Below, piece by piece: positions 19,486-28,376 of a stretch of 64,000 nucleotides of DNA. The stretch spans positions 1 to 64,000 of the forward strand of contig NZ_VLNV01000006.1 of the NCBI RefSeq assembly GCF_009765215.1, in the 5' to 3' direction. The number at the start of each line of letters is the position of its first letter. Position 1 is the stretch's first letter. A program made the position numbers and the translations under genes. Origin of the DNA: Lysobacter prati. GTDB lineage: Bacteria; Pseudomonadota; Gammaproteobacteria; Xanthomonadales; Xanthomonadaceae. Under the pieces are notes generated by a model. That model was not told the DNA's origin and ran no database searches. It saw only the letters and a list, made by a program, of their open reading frames with translations.

Positions 19486-19509
19486 AAACCCCGGCCTTGG
19501 CCGGGGTTT
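19486..19509 (+). terminator. Rho-independent terminator after cysNC
   Basis: A perfect 11-base stem (aaaccccggcc/ggccggggttt) with a two-base centre, flanked by A-rich and T-rich ends, lies between cysNC and the convergent small membrane-protein gene. It can work in both directions. Confidence 0.85.
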
Positions 19510-19526
19510 CTGTTTGGTCTGGACAA

Positions 19527-19775
19527 TCACACCGTCGGTTTGGCGGTCTTGCTGCGGATGAACTCGTAGATGAAGAGCAGGAGTACCGCGCAGATGATCG
19601 AGACAAGGAAGCCGATGAATCCGCCGCCGGCATAGAGCAGGCTGCCGATGTAGGCGCCGGCGATGCCGAGCAGGATGGTGAGGATCCAACCCATCGGATC
19701 GGCACCGGGTTTGAAGAAACGCGCCAGGATTCCAATAACCGCACCAATGATGATCGTATAGACGATGCTGCCCAT
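19527..19775 (-). CDS. GlsB/YeaQ/YmgE family small membrane protein
   Basis: An 82-residue inner-membrane protein with three hydrophobic segments (about 4-21, 29-48 and 52-72) rich in Gly, matching the transglycosylase-associated/YeaQ family. The signatures GAVIGILARFFKPGxDPMGWILTILLGIAGAYIG are clearly seen. Members are often induced by envelope or general stress, but the molecular role is unknown. It stands alone, facing the cysNC terminator. Confidence 0.9.
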   Translation of the reverse strand: MGSIVYTIIIGAVIGILARFFKPGADPMGWILTILLGIAGAYIGSLLYAGGGFIGFLVSIICAVLLLFIYEFIRSKTAKPTV

Positions 19776-19811
19776 ATCGCTCCCTCCTGAAGTGGTTGGT
19801 GACGCGAGCGC

Positions 19812-19850
19812 ATCCTACCCCTCTCCCGCCGCGCATGCGCGGGAGAGGTA
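19812..19850. repeat. GC-rich hairpin downstream of the M20 dipeptidase gene
   Basis: A ctctcccgc ... gcgggagag inverted repeat in the gap between the dipeptidase stop and the membrane-protein gene. It resembles the first stem of the 55-bp repeats at 6461 and 8305 and may terminate the dipeptidase transcript. Confidence 0.5.
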
Positions 19851-19875
19851 AGCAAACCCCTCCCCCTTGCGGCCC

Positions 19876-21366
<1,491 letters not shown>

Positions 21367-21651
21367 GGAGGGGCCTCGGAGCAGGGGAAGGAATACGGGA
21401 AGGACGCCAGTTTACGCCTCCTGCGCGGCCGATCCGATGCGCAATGGGGCCGCTTGGCCGCGGCGTAGCCGGTCCGGTCGCCGATTTGCCGCGGCCGGTA
21501 GGCCTTTCCCCACCGCCGGCAGCGGGGTGCGCCGGGCCGGTCGCGAAGGCCGTGGCGATAGGCCGGGCTGATCCCCGCGCAGAGACTGACTGTCCGCGTT
21601 GTCCCCAGCGCGGCAGGAACGGAATCCACATCCAACCCAAGGAGCCACACC

Positions 21652-22062
21652 ATGAAATCAACCATCAGGAGGGTCGTGCCGCTGCTGCTGTCGATGTTGA
21701 TGGCAATCGCGGCAACCACGGCTGCCGCCGTCGAGAAGGTCAACATCAACACCGCCGATGCCGCCACCATCGATCGCGTCATGGTCAATATCGGGCCGGG
21801 CAAGGCGGAGGCGATCGTGGCCTACCGCAAGGCGAACGGTCCTTTCCGCAGCGCCGAGCAGCTGGCGCTGGTCAAGGGCGTCGGCCTCAAGACGGTCGAG
21901 AAGAACCTCGATCGCATTGTCTTCACCGGTGGCGCCGCTCCGGCGAAGGTGGCGGCAACCAAGGCGGCCCCGGTCAAGCCGGTTGCCGGCAAGCCGACAG
22001 CCAAGCCCGCGGCGAAGCCTGCCGCCAAGCCTGCCGCGCCTGCCAGGACAGCCAGCCGCTGA
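21652..22062 (+). CDS. ComEA-like helix-hairpin-helix protein
   Basis: A 136-residue exported protein: a signal peptide ends near AAAVE (residue 27), followed by a ComEA-type double helix-hairpin-helix domain (VNINTADAATIDRVM ... GIGxxKAEAIVAYRKANGPFRSAEQLALVKGVGLKTVEKN, here NIGPGKAEAI). Such domains bind double-stranded DNA without sequence preference and serve in DNA uptake. The C-terminal 45 residues are a low-complexity Ala/Lys/Pro tail (KPAAKPAAKPA), which could add electrostatic DNA binding. A good AAGGAG Shine-Dalgarno precedes the ATG. A role in natural competence is inferred from the family. Confidence 0.85.
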   Translation: MKSTIRRVVPLLLSMLMAIAATTAAAVEKVNINTADAATIDRVMVNIGPGKAEAIVAYRKANGPFRSAEQLALVKGVGLKTVEKNLDRIVFTGGAAPAKVAATKAAPVKPVAGKPTAKPAAKPAAKPAAPARTASR

Positions 22063-22264
22063 AGCTCTCCTGCCGCCGCCGACTGCGCCAACGGCGGCGG
22101 CAGGCGAACTGGCACGGATGCCCGAAGGGGAGTCAGGGGACTATCCCTGGTCAAGGAAGTACTGCCACTCCGCTGCAACGGACTGCGACGGGGTGGCGCC
22201 TCGCCCGGCGTGACCGCCGCTAGACTGTCGGCCACGAGACACCGCACAGGCGACCTCCCTGGTG

Positions 22265-22876
22265 ATGGCACCCGAACGCAGCAGCCGGTCCTGGGTAATC
22301 CCGGCCAACGAGTACCGTCGCGAGCGCTGGCGGAACCAGATGGGCTGGACGCGCGAGATCCTCGCCCACGCTCCCGACGCCGGCGCGCCCTGGGACTGGC
22401 GTCTTTCGATTGCCGAGATCGAGAGTGACGCCCCGTTTTCCGCGTTTCCCGGAATCGAGCGCGAGCTGGTCCTGCTGGCTGGCAACGGCCTGCGCCTGCG
22501 CTTCGACGATGGCGAAGTGAAGGAGCTGCTGCCACCACACGACAAGCTGCGATTTGCCGGCGAACGTGGCGTGACCGGTGAGCTTGTCGATGGACTCACC
22601 CACGACTTCAACCTGATGTGGCGTCGCGACCGGGTGCGCGCGGATCTGTGGCACCGTCCGCTGGTCGGACCGATGGTGTTGTTTGCCGATCCGGAAAGCA
22701 CCTGGGTCGTGCATCTGATCGCAGGGCAGGCGCGGTTCGCCGATGACTCCGGCCTGCCGCCATTGGCGACGCAGGACACCGCGATCATCGCAGCCGGGTC
22801 GCATCGCGTCCGCCATGTCCTCGATGGCGGCGGCGAAGTCCTGCTGATCCGGATCGAGCCGCTGCCACAAGCGTGA
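22265..22876 (+). CDS. hutD: HutD family protein
   Basis: A 203-residue cupin-like protein of the HutD/Ves family (WRNQMGWTREIL near the start, DWRLSIAEIESDAPFSAFPGIERELVLLAGNGLRL, LLPPHDKLRFAGE). HutD members are often linked with histidine utilisation, where they are thought to limit the pathway, but no hut genes lie here, so the local role is open. ATG at 22265 is preferred over a GTG directly before it. The gene converges on the flavoreductase, with a small hairpin between them. Confidence 0.85.
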   Translation: MAPERSSRSWVIPANEYRRERWRNQMGWTREILAHAPDAGAPWDWRLSIAEIESDAPFSAFPGIERELVLLAGNGLRLRFDDGEVKELLPPHDKLRFAGERGVTGELVDGLTHDFNLMWRRDRVRADLWHRPLVGPMVLFADPESTWVVHLIAGQARFADDSGLPPLATQDTAIIAAGSHRVRHVLDGGGEVLLIRIEPLPQA

Positions 22877-22883
22877 GCGGGGA

Positions 22884-22898
22884 GGGGCTTGCAGCCCC
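22884..22898. terminator. Hairpin between convergent hutD and the flavoreductase gene
   Basis: ggggct tgc agcccc forms a six-base stem in the 35-base gap between two convergent genes. The flanks (ggaggggctt, agccccgatg) resemble one arm of the long inverted repeat at 41782-41846, so it may be a partial copy of that element. No T-run is present. Confidence 0.45.
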
Positions 22899-22911
22899 GA
22901 TGCCACTCGCC

Positions 22912-24549
22912 CTAGTACACGTCGCGGCAATAACGACCCGAAGCAGCCATCGTCTCCAGCACGTCGAGCCCGACCGCTTCGCGCAGCACCGCGTCGACTT
23001 CCGGCGCCATGCCTTCGAGGCTGCCGCAGACATAGACCGATGCGCCCTGCGCAATCCACGCGCGCAACTGGTCGATCCGCTCGCGCAGCAGGTGCTGCAC
23101 GTAAATCCGGCGAGCAGGGTCATCACGGGAGAACGCGAGATCCAGTTCCTGCAGGCGCCCGACCCGCAACCAGCGCTCCATCTCGTCGCGATAGTGGAAA
23201 TCGTATTTGGCCTGTCGCTCACCGAACAGCAGCCAGTTGCGATGGTGGCCCGCGGCGATGCGTGCCTTCAGCAGCGCACGCAGTCCGGCCAGGCCGGTGC
23301 CGTTGCCGATCAACACCACCGGGCGATCGTCGGCCGGCGGATGGAAGGACGGGTTGCGGCGGATGCGCAGGTCAATGCGCTCGCCTGGCACGGCGTCGGC
23401 CGTCAGCCAGCCGCTGCCGCTGCCGAGTCGACCGTCCGGGTGGCGCATCTGGCGCACCAGCAGTTGCAGGCTGCCGTCGTCGGGCAATGACGCGATCGAA
23501 TATTCGCGATGCGGCAATGGCTGCAGGTTGTCCGCCACTGTTTGCGCCCCTTGGCCCAGCGCATCGCGGCGGGACGGAAGCCGTGACCGCGCCAGCACGC
23601 TCGACAGGGGCTCAACGCCATCGCCAGCCTTGACCGCGACATCCCCATCGAGCCCGCAGTCCGCGAGCCATTGCGCGACTGCATCGTCCGGGTGACGCGG
23701 GCCGATCTCGGCGATGTCGCCGGCCGTCCAGACAAGATGGGCATCGTCGTGCGGCACGAGTGCGACGTGATAAGCAGGGCCGCCAACACTGCCCTCGTTC
23801 AACCAGCGTCGTTCGGCAAGTCGCCACGACTGGTAGGCCGGTGCACTCCAGTCGGCGAAGTCGGCGCGGCCGCTGAGCTGACCAAGCCGATGCTGCCAGT
23901 GCCGCAGTGCCCCGGCATCGCCGGCATCGACATCGATGCGGTCGAACAATGGCTTGGCGCCGTGGTGGTGCAACCACTGGTCGAGGCGGCGACCGAAGCC
24001 GCAGAACTGGTCGTAGGCGCGGTCGCCCAACGCCAGCACCGCGTATTCCAGCCCTTCCAGCGTGATTGGCTGGTCGAGCACATGGCGGGTGAAACCGAGC
24101 ACGTGGTCCGGCGGATCGCCTTCGCCGGTGGTGCTGGCAATGAACAGAGCGCGCCGATGGCTGCGCAGCACGTCGGCATCGACGCGATGCAGCGGCAGCG
24201 CACGAACCGCCACGCCCCCCGCGCGCAGCGCCTCGGCGGTGTGCTCGGCCAGCTGCTGGGCAAAACCCGTCTGGCTGGCCCACGACAGGAGGAGCGTCTC
24301 GGCGCCGCTATCGCCCTCACCGATCGAAGCCGATCGTGACTGGGTTCTCGCGCTGGAGATAATCGCCGCGCACAGCCCGAGATACGCCAGCACGACCAAC
24401 GCGGCAAGCAGCCAGTTGCCCAGGCGCGGCGACGCCAGCCACCATGCATCGGTCTGCCAATGCCCGAACGCAAGCACCAGGGCCAGCAGGCCCGACAGCA
24501 CCAATGCGTTGCCGAACCATGCCCGGCGGGTGGCGATGCCGGTGCTCAT
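22912..24549 (-). CDS. Membrane-anchored CysJ-like flavoreductase (flavodoxin + FAD/NAD(P)H reductase)
   Basis: A 545-residue protein with two N-terminal membrane helices (about 13-30 and 44-63), a flavodoxin domain (LLLSWASQTGFAQQLAEHT, STTGEGDPPDH), an FAD domain (HREYSIASLPDDG) and an NADPH-binding region (IGNGTGLAGLRALLKAR), ending in RYCRDVY as CysJ does. It is therefore a diflavin reductase tethered on the cytoplasmic face. The ATG at 24549 overlaps the apbE stop (ATGA). Its operon partners suggest it feeds electrons into a periplasmic ferric-reducing or flavin-linked chain rather than into sulfite reductase. The acceptor is not shown by the sequence. Confidence 0.88.
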   Translation of the reverse strand: MSTGIATRRAWFGNALVLSGLLALVLAFGHWQTDAWWLASPRLGNWLLAALVVLAYLGLCAAIISSARTQSRSASIGEGDSGAETLLLSWASQTGFAQQLAEHTAEALRAGGVAVRALPLHRVDADVLRSHRRALFIASTTGEGDPPDHVLGFTRHVLDQPITLEGLEYAVLALGDRAYDQFCGFGRRLDQWLHHHGAKPLFDRIDVDAGDAGALRHWQHRLGQLSGRADFADWSAPAYQSWRLAERRWLNEGSVGGPAYHVALVPHDDAHLVWTAGDIAEIGPRHPDDAVAQWLADCGLDGDVAVKAGDGVEPLSSVLARSRLPSRRDALGQGAQTVADNLQPLPHREYSIASLPDDGSLQLLVRQMRHPDGRLGSGSGWLTADAVPGERIDLRIRRNPSFHPPADDRPVVLIGNGTGLAGLRALLKARIAAGHHRNWLLFGERQAKYDFHYRDEMERWLRVGRLQELDLAFSRDDPARRIYVQHLLRERIDQLRAWIAQGASVYVCGSLEGMAPEVDAVLREAVGLDVLETMAASGRYCRDVY

Positions 24550-25514
24550 GCCTGCAGCAGCTCCGCGAACGCCGGTGTCATTCGTTCGCCGTGGCCGCCT
24601 TCGCCGGACACGACGAATCGCGCCGCCAGACCGTGCTTGCAGGCGAAAGCATGGCCGGCCTCGGCGCCCATCACGGTCAGCGCCGTCGCCCAACCGTCGG
24701 CGAGCATTGCGCTCGCGGACGCTACGGTGACGGCGGCCGGAGCGCCCAGTGCCGGGCGACCGCTGCGCGGATCGATGGTGTGGCTGTAGCTCTGGCCGTC
24801 GCGTTCGACGCGATGCCAGCGATCGCCCGACGTCGCTACCGCCAGTCCGTCGAGATCGAGCACGCGCGCCTGGTTGTCGTCGTCTTCATCGCCGTCACAG
24901 GCTTCGACGATCACGCGCCAAGGCGTTCCATCGGGCTTGCGGCCGCGTCCGTACAGTTCGCCACCGACTTCGACCAGTGAGCTGTCGATACCCTCGGACT
25001 TCAGTTGCGCGGCCACCGCATCGACGGCGAAGCCCTTGGCGATCGCGCACAGATCCAGCTGGGTGCCGCCCGGTTGCAGCGCACGACGTGTCTGCGCGTC
25101 TAGGGCCAGACGCTGCCAGCCGACCGAAGCGAGCACCTCTGCCGGTACGTCCCGTGGCATGTCACGGCGACCGGAGGGGCCGAAGCCCCAGGCATCGGCG
25201 AGGGCGCCGATCGTCGGGTCGTACGCGCCATCGCTCGCGCGTGCGATCTCGAGCGCGCACGTCAGCACCGTCCAGAAATCATCCCGCAGCGGGTGCCAGC
25301 TTCCGGCCTCGGCGGCATTGAAGCGGCTCAGGTCGGAGTGGACGGTCCAATTGCTCATCTGTGCGATCACGTCGTCCAGGCGTGCCTGGATGTGTGAGTG
25401 CAGCGCGTGCAGATCGGTCTGCGGGCGCGTGACCAGCTTCACCGACCAGGTGGTTCCCATGGTGGCGCCGCCGAGGATGTCGACGGCGCCACGGATATTG
25501 CCTGCAGCTTGCAT
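24546..25514 (-). CDS. apbE: ApbE family FAD:protein FMN transferase
   Basis: Attaches FMN covalently, via a phosphoester, to Thr/Ser in target proteins, using FAD. Family hallmarks are GATMGTTWSVKL near residue 16, LDLCAIAKGFAVDA (the usual DLGGIAKG(Y/F)AVD), VEVGGELYGRG, HTIDPRSGRPA and the metal-binding region ASASAMLADGWATALTVMG. No signal peptide or lipobox is visible from the ATG at 25514, and only 18 bases separate it from the upstream stop, so export is doubtful although many ApbE proteins are periplasmic. The likely local target is the DUF2271 protein at 26387-26896. Confidence 0.93.
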   Translation of the reverse strand: MQAAGNIRGAVDILGGATMGTTWSVKLVTRPQTDLHALHSHIQARLDDVIAQMSNWTVHSDLSRFNAAEAGSWHPLRDDFWTVLTCALEIARASDGAYDPTIGALADAWGFGPSGRRDMPRDVPAEVLASVGWQRLALDAQTRRALQPGGTQLDLCAIAKGFAVDAVAAQLKSEGIDSSLVEVGGELYGRGRKPDGTPWRVIVEACDGDEDDDNQARVLDLDGLAVATSGDRWHRVERDGQSYSHTIDPRSGRPALGAPAAVTVASASAMLADGWATALTVMGAEAGHAFACKHGLAARFVVSGEGGHGERMTPAFAELLQA

Positions 25515-25532
25515 CGCGCTTGCTTCGTCGTC

Positions 25533-26342
25533 TTACTGCGGCAGCACTTCCAGCGTGGCGACGTAACCGATCCGGCGCTGCTTGGCCTGCGGTACGGTCG
25601 TCTTCTTGTCCTCGCTGGTGGCTTCCAGCCAGTACATGCCGGCCTCCGGCCAGGTCACGGTGAACTCGCCCTTGGCGTCGGTCTTGACCTTGATCTCGTC
25701 CTGCGCGTTGCGGTAACGGGTGTTGCCGCGCACGATCTCGACATCGAGGCCGGCCGCCGGCTTGCCGTCGATCTGCATGCGGAACTTCGCTTCGTCGCCG
25801 GCGAACAGGTCGTTGGGGTGCGTTACCGGCACCAGCTCCAGGCCTTTGCCGCTGGGCTTGAGCGCGGTGTCGTTCGGCGAACCGCTGGTGACGAAGGTCT
25901 CGACACGGTTGATCGACTGCGAGACCTGCAGGTTCTTCGCGCCCTTGGGCACGCCGGTCGCGAACTCCGCGGCGGTGCCGCGCCAGCGCTTGGGCTTGCC
26001 GTCCTCGTCCCACTGGCCGATCACATAGTCGTTGACCACGCCGATCTTGTAGGTGCCGGTCTGCTTGAGCTCGACGTCGAACACCGTGCGGTACTTGCCG
26101 GTGGCGCTGTTCTGCGCGGCGACCTGGCTGCCGTCGGGTGCGGTGATGGCGAGGTTGTCGGTCTTCAGCGGCACATGGTTGAAGTAGAACAGGTCGTTGG
26201 ACACCGCCGCATCGACGGTCACCCACGGGCTGTTGCCGGCGAGCACGGTCTGCGACGGCTGCAACCAGGCCTTGTGGGCCTGCGCGGCCAGCGGCAGGGA
26301 AAGTGCGAGTGCGAGTGCGGCGAACTTGAGGGTCTGCTTCAT
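25533..26342 (-). CDS. DUF4198 domain-containing periplasmic protein
   Basis: A 269-residue exported protein: signal peptide [22 protein letters not shown], then a family-typical [15 protein letters not shown] start and a beta-rich body with a late [16 protein letters not shown] element, consistent with the DUF4198 (nickel/cobalt uptake-like) family. Such proteins have been proposed to bind metals or ligands in the periplasm. The start at 26342 has GGAG nine bases upstream. It lies between the DUF2271 and apbE genes in one operon, so a role in the same redox or metal process is inferred. Confidence 0.88.
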   Translation of the reverse strand: MKQTLKFAALALALSLPLAAQAHKAWLQPSQTVLAGNSPWVTVDAAVSNDLFYFNHVPLKTDNLAITAPDGSQVAAQNSATGKYRTVFDVELKQTGTYKIGVVNDYVIGQWDEDGKPKRWRGTAAEFATGVPKGAKNLQVSQSINRVETFVTSGSPNDTALKPSGKGLELVPVTHPNDLFAGDEAKFRMQIDGKPAAGLDVEIVRGNTRYRNAQDEIKVKTDAKGEFTVTWPEAGMYWLEATSEDKKTTVPQAKQRRIGYVATLEVLPQ

Positions 26343-26386
26343 GGGGAACACTCCAGCGGAACGAATGGGGGTAGGGGATGCGAGCG

Positions 26387-26896
26387 TTACGGCTTGCTGG
26401 CCAGCGTGACCAGGCCGAGTTCGCTGCTGCCCTGCGCGCTGCCATCGCTGGCGCCGCGCCACTTGAACGGAATCTTCAGCAGCTCGCGCCCGCCGACTTC
26501 GCGAGCAGCTTCCACCACCAGCGTGTAATCGCCGGCCGGCAGCGAGGCCAGCTCGGGGTGGCGGTCGGTGAACTGCAGCGCGTGCTTGCCGACCGGACGG
26601 GTCGGACCGGTGACGCCATCGACCGGCACCTTCAGCGTGCGGCCGCTGCGACGCCACCACTGGCGCAGGTCCGGCAGCCACTTGGTGCCGGCGCCTTCAT
26701 TGGTCGCCTTCTGCGAGTACCACACGGCAAGGTTGGCGGCCGCCTTCTGGTCTGGACCTTCGACCCAGATGGCCACGTACGGGCGGTGGTACTCGGCGAC
26801 GTTGAGCTGCGGGATCTGCAGGTTGAGGTTGATCTCCGCCGAATGGGCCGGCAGGGCGAGCAGGCCGCTCAGCGCAATGGTCAGTTGGACACGCAT
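26387..26896 (-). CDS. DUF2271 protein with a candidate FMN-attachment motif
   Basis: A 169-residue protein with a short signal peptide (cleavage near AHSAE) and a DUF2271 body ([17 protein letters not shown]-like strand, [18 protein letters not shown]). Residues 93-99 read DGVTGPT, close to the ApbE flavinylation consensus D-x-x-S/T-G-A-S/T, with Pro in place of Ala and T99 as the would-be FMN acceptor. The apbE gene lies two genes downstream in the same operon. DUF2271 genes have been noted in apbE neighbourhoods before (recollection). The start at 26896 has GGAG upstream. Confidence 0.85.
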   Translation of the reverse strand: MRVQLTIALSGLLALPAHSAEINLNLQIPQLNVAEYHRPYVAIWVEGPDQKAAANLAVWYSQKATNEGAGTKWLPDLRQWWRRSGRTLKVPVDGVTGPTRPVGKHALQFTDRHPELASLPAGDYTLVVEAAREVGGRELLKIPFKWRGASDGSAQGSSELGLVTLASKP

Positions 26897-26931
26897 GGGA
26901 TCTCCGGGGGGCGTGGAACAGATGACAGCGA

Positions 26932-27573
26932 TCAGTGGATGAACAGCAGCGCCAGCAGCAATGGCAGCACCAGGCCAAGCACCACGTAGGGCCACGTGGA
27001 AGGGCGCTGGCGCGCATGCATCTGCAGCAGGAACAGGCCGGTGATGCAGAACACCAGGCAGGCAATGGCGAAGATGTCGATGAACCAGCGCCATGCGGCA
27101 CCGGCATTGCGACCCTTGTGCAGGTCGTTGAGGTAGGCGATCCAGCCGCGCGAGGTGCGTTCGTATTCGACTGCGCCGGTGGCGCGATCGATGCTCAGCC
27201 AGGCATCGCCGCCGGGGCGCGGAAGCGACAGGTACACCTCCTGCTCCGACCACTCCGCAGGCTGCTCGCCGATGGCGACAGGCAGCACGTCGTTGAGCCA
27301 GGCGCTGACGCTGCCCGGCAACGGCGCGCTGCCATCTTCGCGCTTCAATGCCTTCAACAGCGATGGCGGCATGTCGACGGTGCGGTTGAGCGTCTGCGGC
27401 TTGGCCTCGATGACGCTGGAGTGATTCAGGGTGATGCCGGTAACGGAGAACAGCAGCATCGCGACCAGGCAGACCGCCGAGCTGATCCAGTGCCACTGGT
27501 GCAGCGTGCGCAGCCAGAAGCCCCGGCGCTGCTGGCGCGCGGCGATGTCGGGTGTGGCGGAAGAGGCGCTCAT
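26932..27573 (-). CDS. PepSY-associated transmembrane protein
   Basis: A 213-residue inner-membrane protein with three helices (about 28-48, 161-183 and 190-212) and a periplasmic loop between the first and second. [27 protein letters not shown] and the DLHKGRNAG...[23 protein letters not shown] segment are typical of PepSY_TM proteins; His residues (H25, H28, H50, and in DLHKG) could hold hemes, as in related transmembrane reductases. In this operon it may carry electrons across the membrane from the flavoreductase to the flavinylated DUF2271 protein. That role is inference. Confidence 0.85.
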   Translation of the reverse strand: MSASSATPDIAARQQRRGFWLRTLHQWHWISSAVCLVAMLLFSVTGITLNHSSVIEAKPQTLNRTVDMPPSLLKALKREDGSAPLPGSVSAWLNDVLPVAIGEQPAEWSEQEVYLSLPRPGGDAWLSIDRATGAVEYERTSRGWIAYLNDLHKGRNAGAAWRWFIDIFAIACLVFCITGLFLLQMHARQRPSTWPYVVLGLVLPLLLALLFIH

Positions 27574-27616
27574 GGTCGTGGTGTCAGACGGAGGGCGCGT
27601 CGCGCATGCGCCGCCA

Positions 27617-28303
27617 TCAGGTCTCTGCCCAGCGGCGCAACAGGTTGTGGTAGACGCCAGTCAACTGCACGAGGGCAGGGTGATCGGGAACGTCCTGGGT
27701 CAGGCGCCGGATCGACACATCGAGGTCGAACATCAGCCGGCGCTGCGCATCCTCGCGCAGCAGGCTCTGGATCCAGAAGAACGAGGCAATGCGCTCGCCG
27801 CGGGTCACCGGAGTGACCCGGTGCAGGCTCGTTCCGGGGTAGAGCACCATGTCGCCGGCCCGCAGCTTGACCTGCTGCACGCCGTAGGTGTCCTCGATGA
27901 CCAGTTCGCCGCCGTCATAGTCTTCCGGCGCGGTCAGGAAGAGCGTGGCCGACAGGTCGGTGCGGACCGCCTCGGCGCCACCGCCGCTGCGATCGTAACG
28001 CACCGCGTTGTCTACGTGGAAGCCGAACGACTGGCCGCCGCTGTAGCGGTTGAACAACGGCGGGTAGATCCGCTGCGGCAGCGCCGCGGAGAAGAACGTC
28101 GAGTTGCGCGCCAGCGCTTCCAGCACCAGTGCACCGAGTTCGCGCGCCACCGGATCGTTCTCCGGCAGCTGCGCGTTGTCCTTGGCCTGGGCCGACTGGT
28201 AACCGGCGGTGATGCGGCCATCGGCCCAGCCGGCCTGCGCCAACCGCCCGCGGCAATGCGCGACCTGCTCGGCGGTGAGGACTTGCGGGACCTGCAGCAA
28301 CAT
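27617..28303 (-). CDS. piuC: PiuC-type Fe(II)/2-oxoglutarate-dependent hydroxylase
   Basis: A 228-residue PKHD-type hydroxylase. The iron triad is H96 and D98 (FGFHVDN) and H161 (GTSLHRVTP), and R169/R171 in TRGER would bind 2-oxoglutarate. [18 protein letters not shown] is typical of PiuC/YbiX. Such genes accompany catecholate siderophore receptors (fiu/piuA) and are iron-repressed; the substrate is unknown. It lies between the two receptor genes upstream and the PepSY-DUF2271 module downstream on the same strand, 73 bases after the receptor stop. Confidence 0.93.
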   Translation of the reverse strand: MLLQVPQVLTAEQVAHCRGRLAQAGWADGRITAGYQSAQAKDNAQLPENDPVARELGALVLEALARNSTFFSAALPQRIYPPLFNRYSGGQSFGFHVDNAVRYDRSGGGAEAVRTDLSATLFLTAPEDYDGGELVIEDTYGVQQVKLRAGDMVLYPGTSLHRVTPVTRGERIASFFWIQSLLREDAQRRLMFDLDVSIRRLTQDVPDHPALVQLTGVYHNLLRRWAET

Positions 28304-28376
28304 CGGCTAGCTCCTTCAGTGCACCGCCCGGCCAGAGCCGGGCGGTGCGGGGACCGGTCAGGCGTACTGGACCGGA

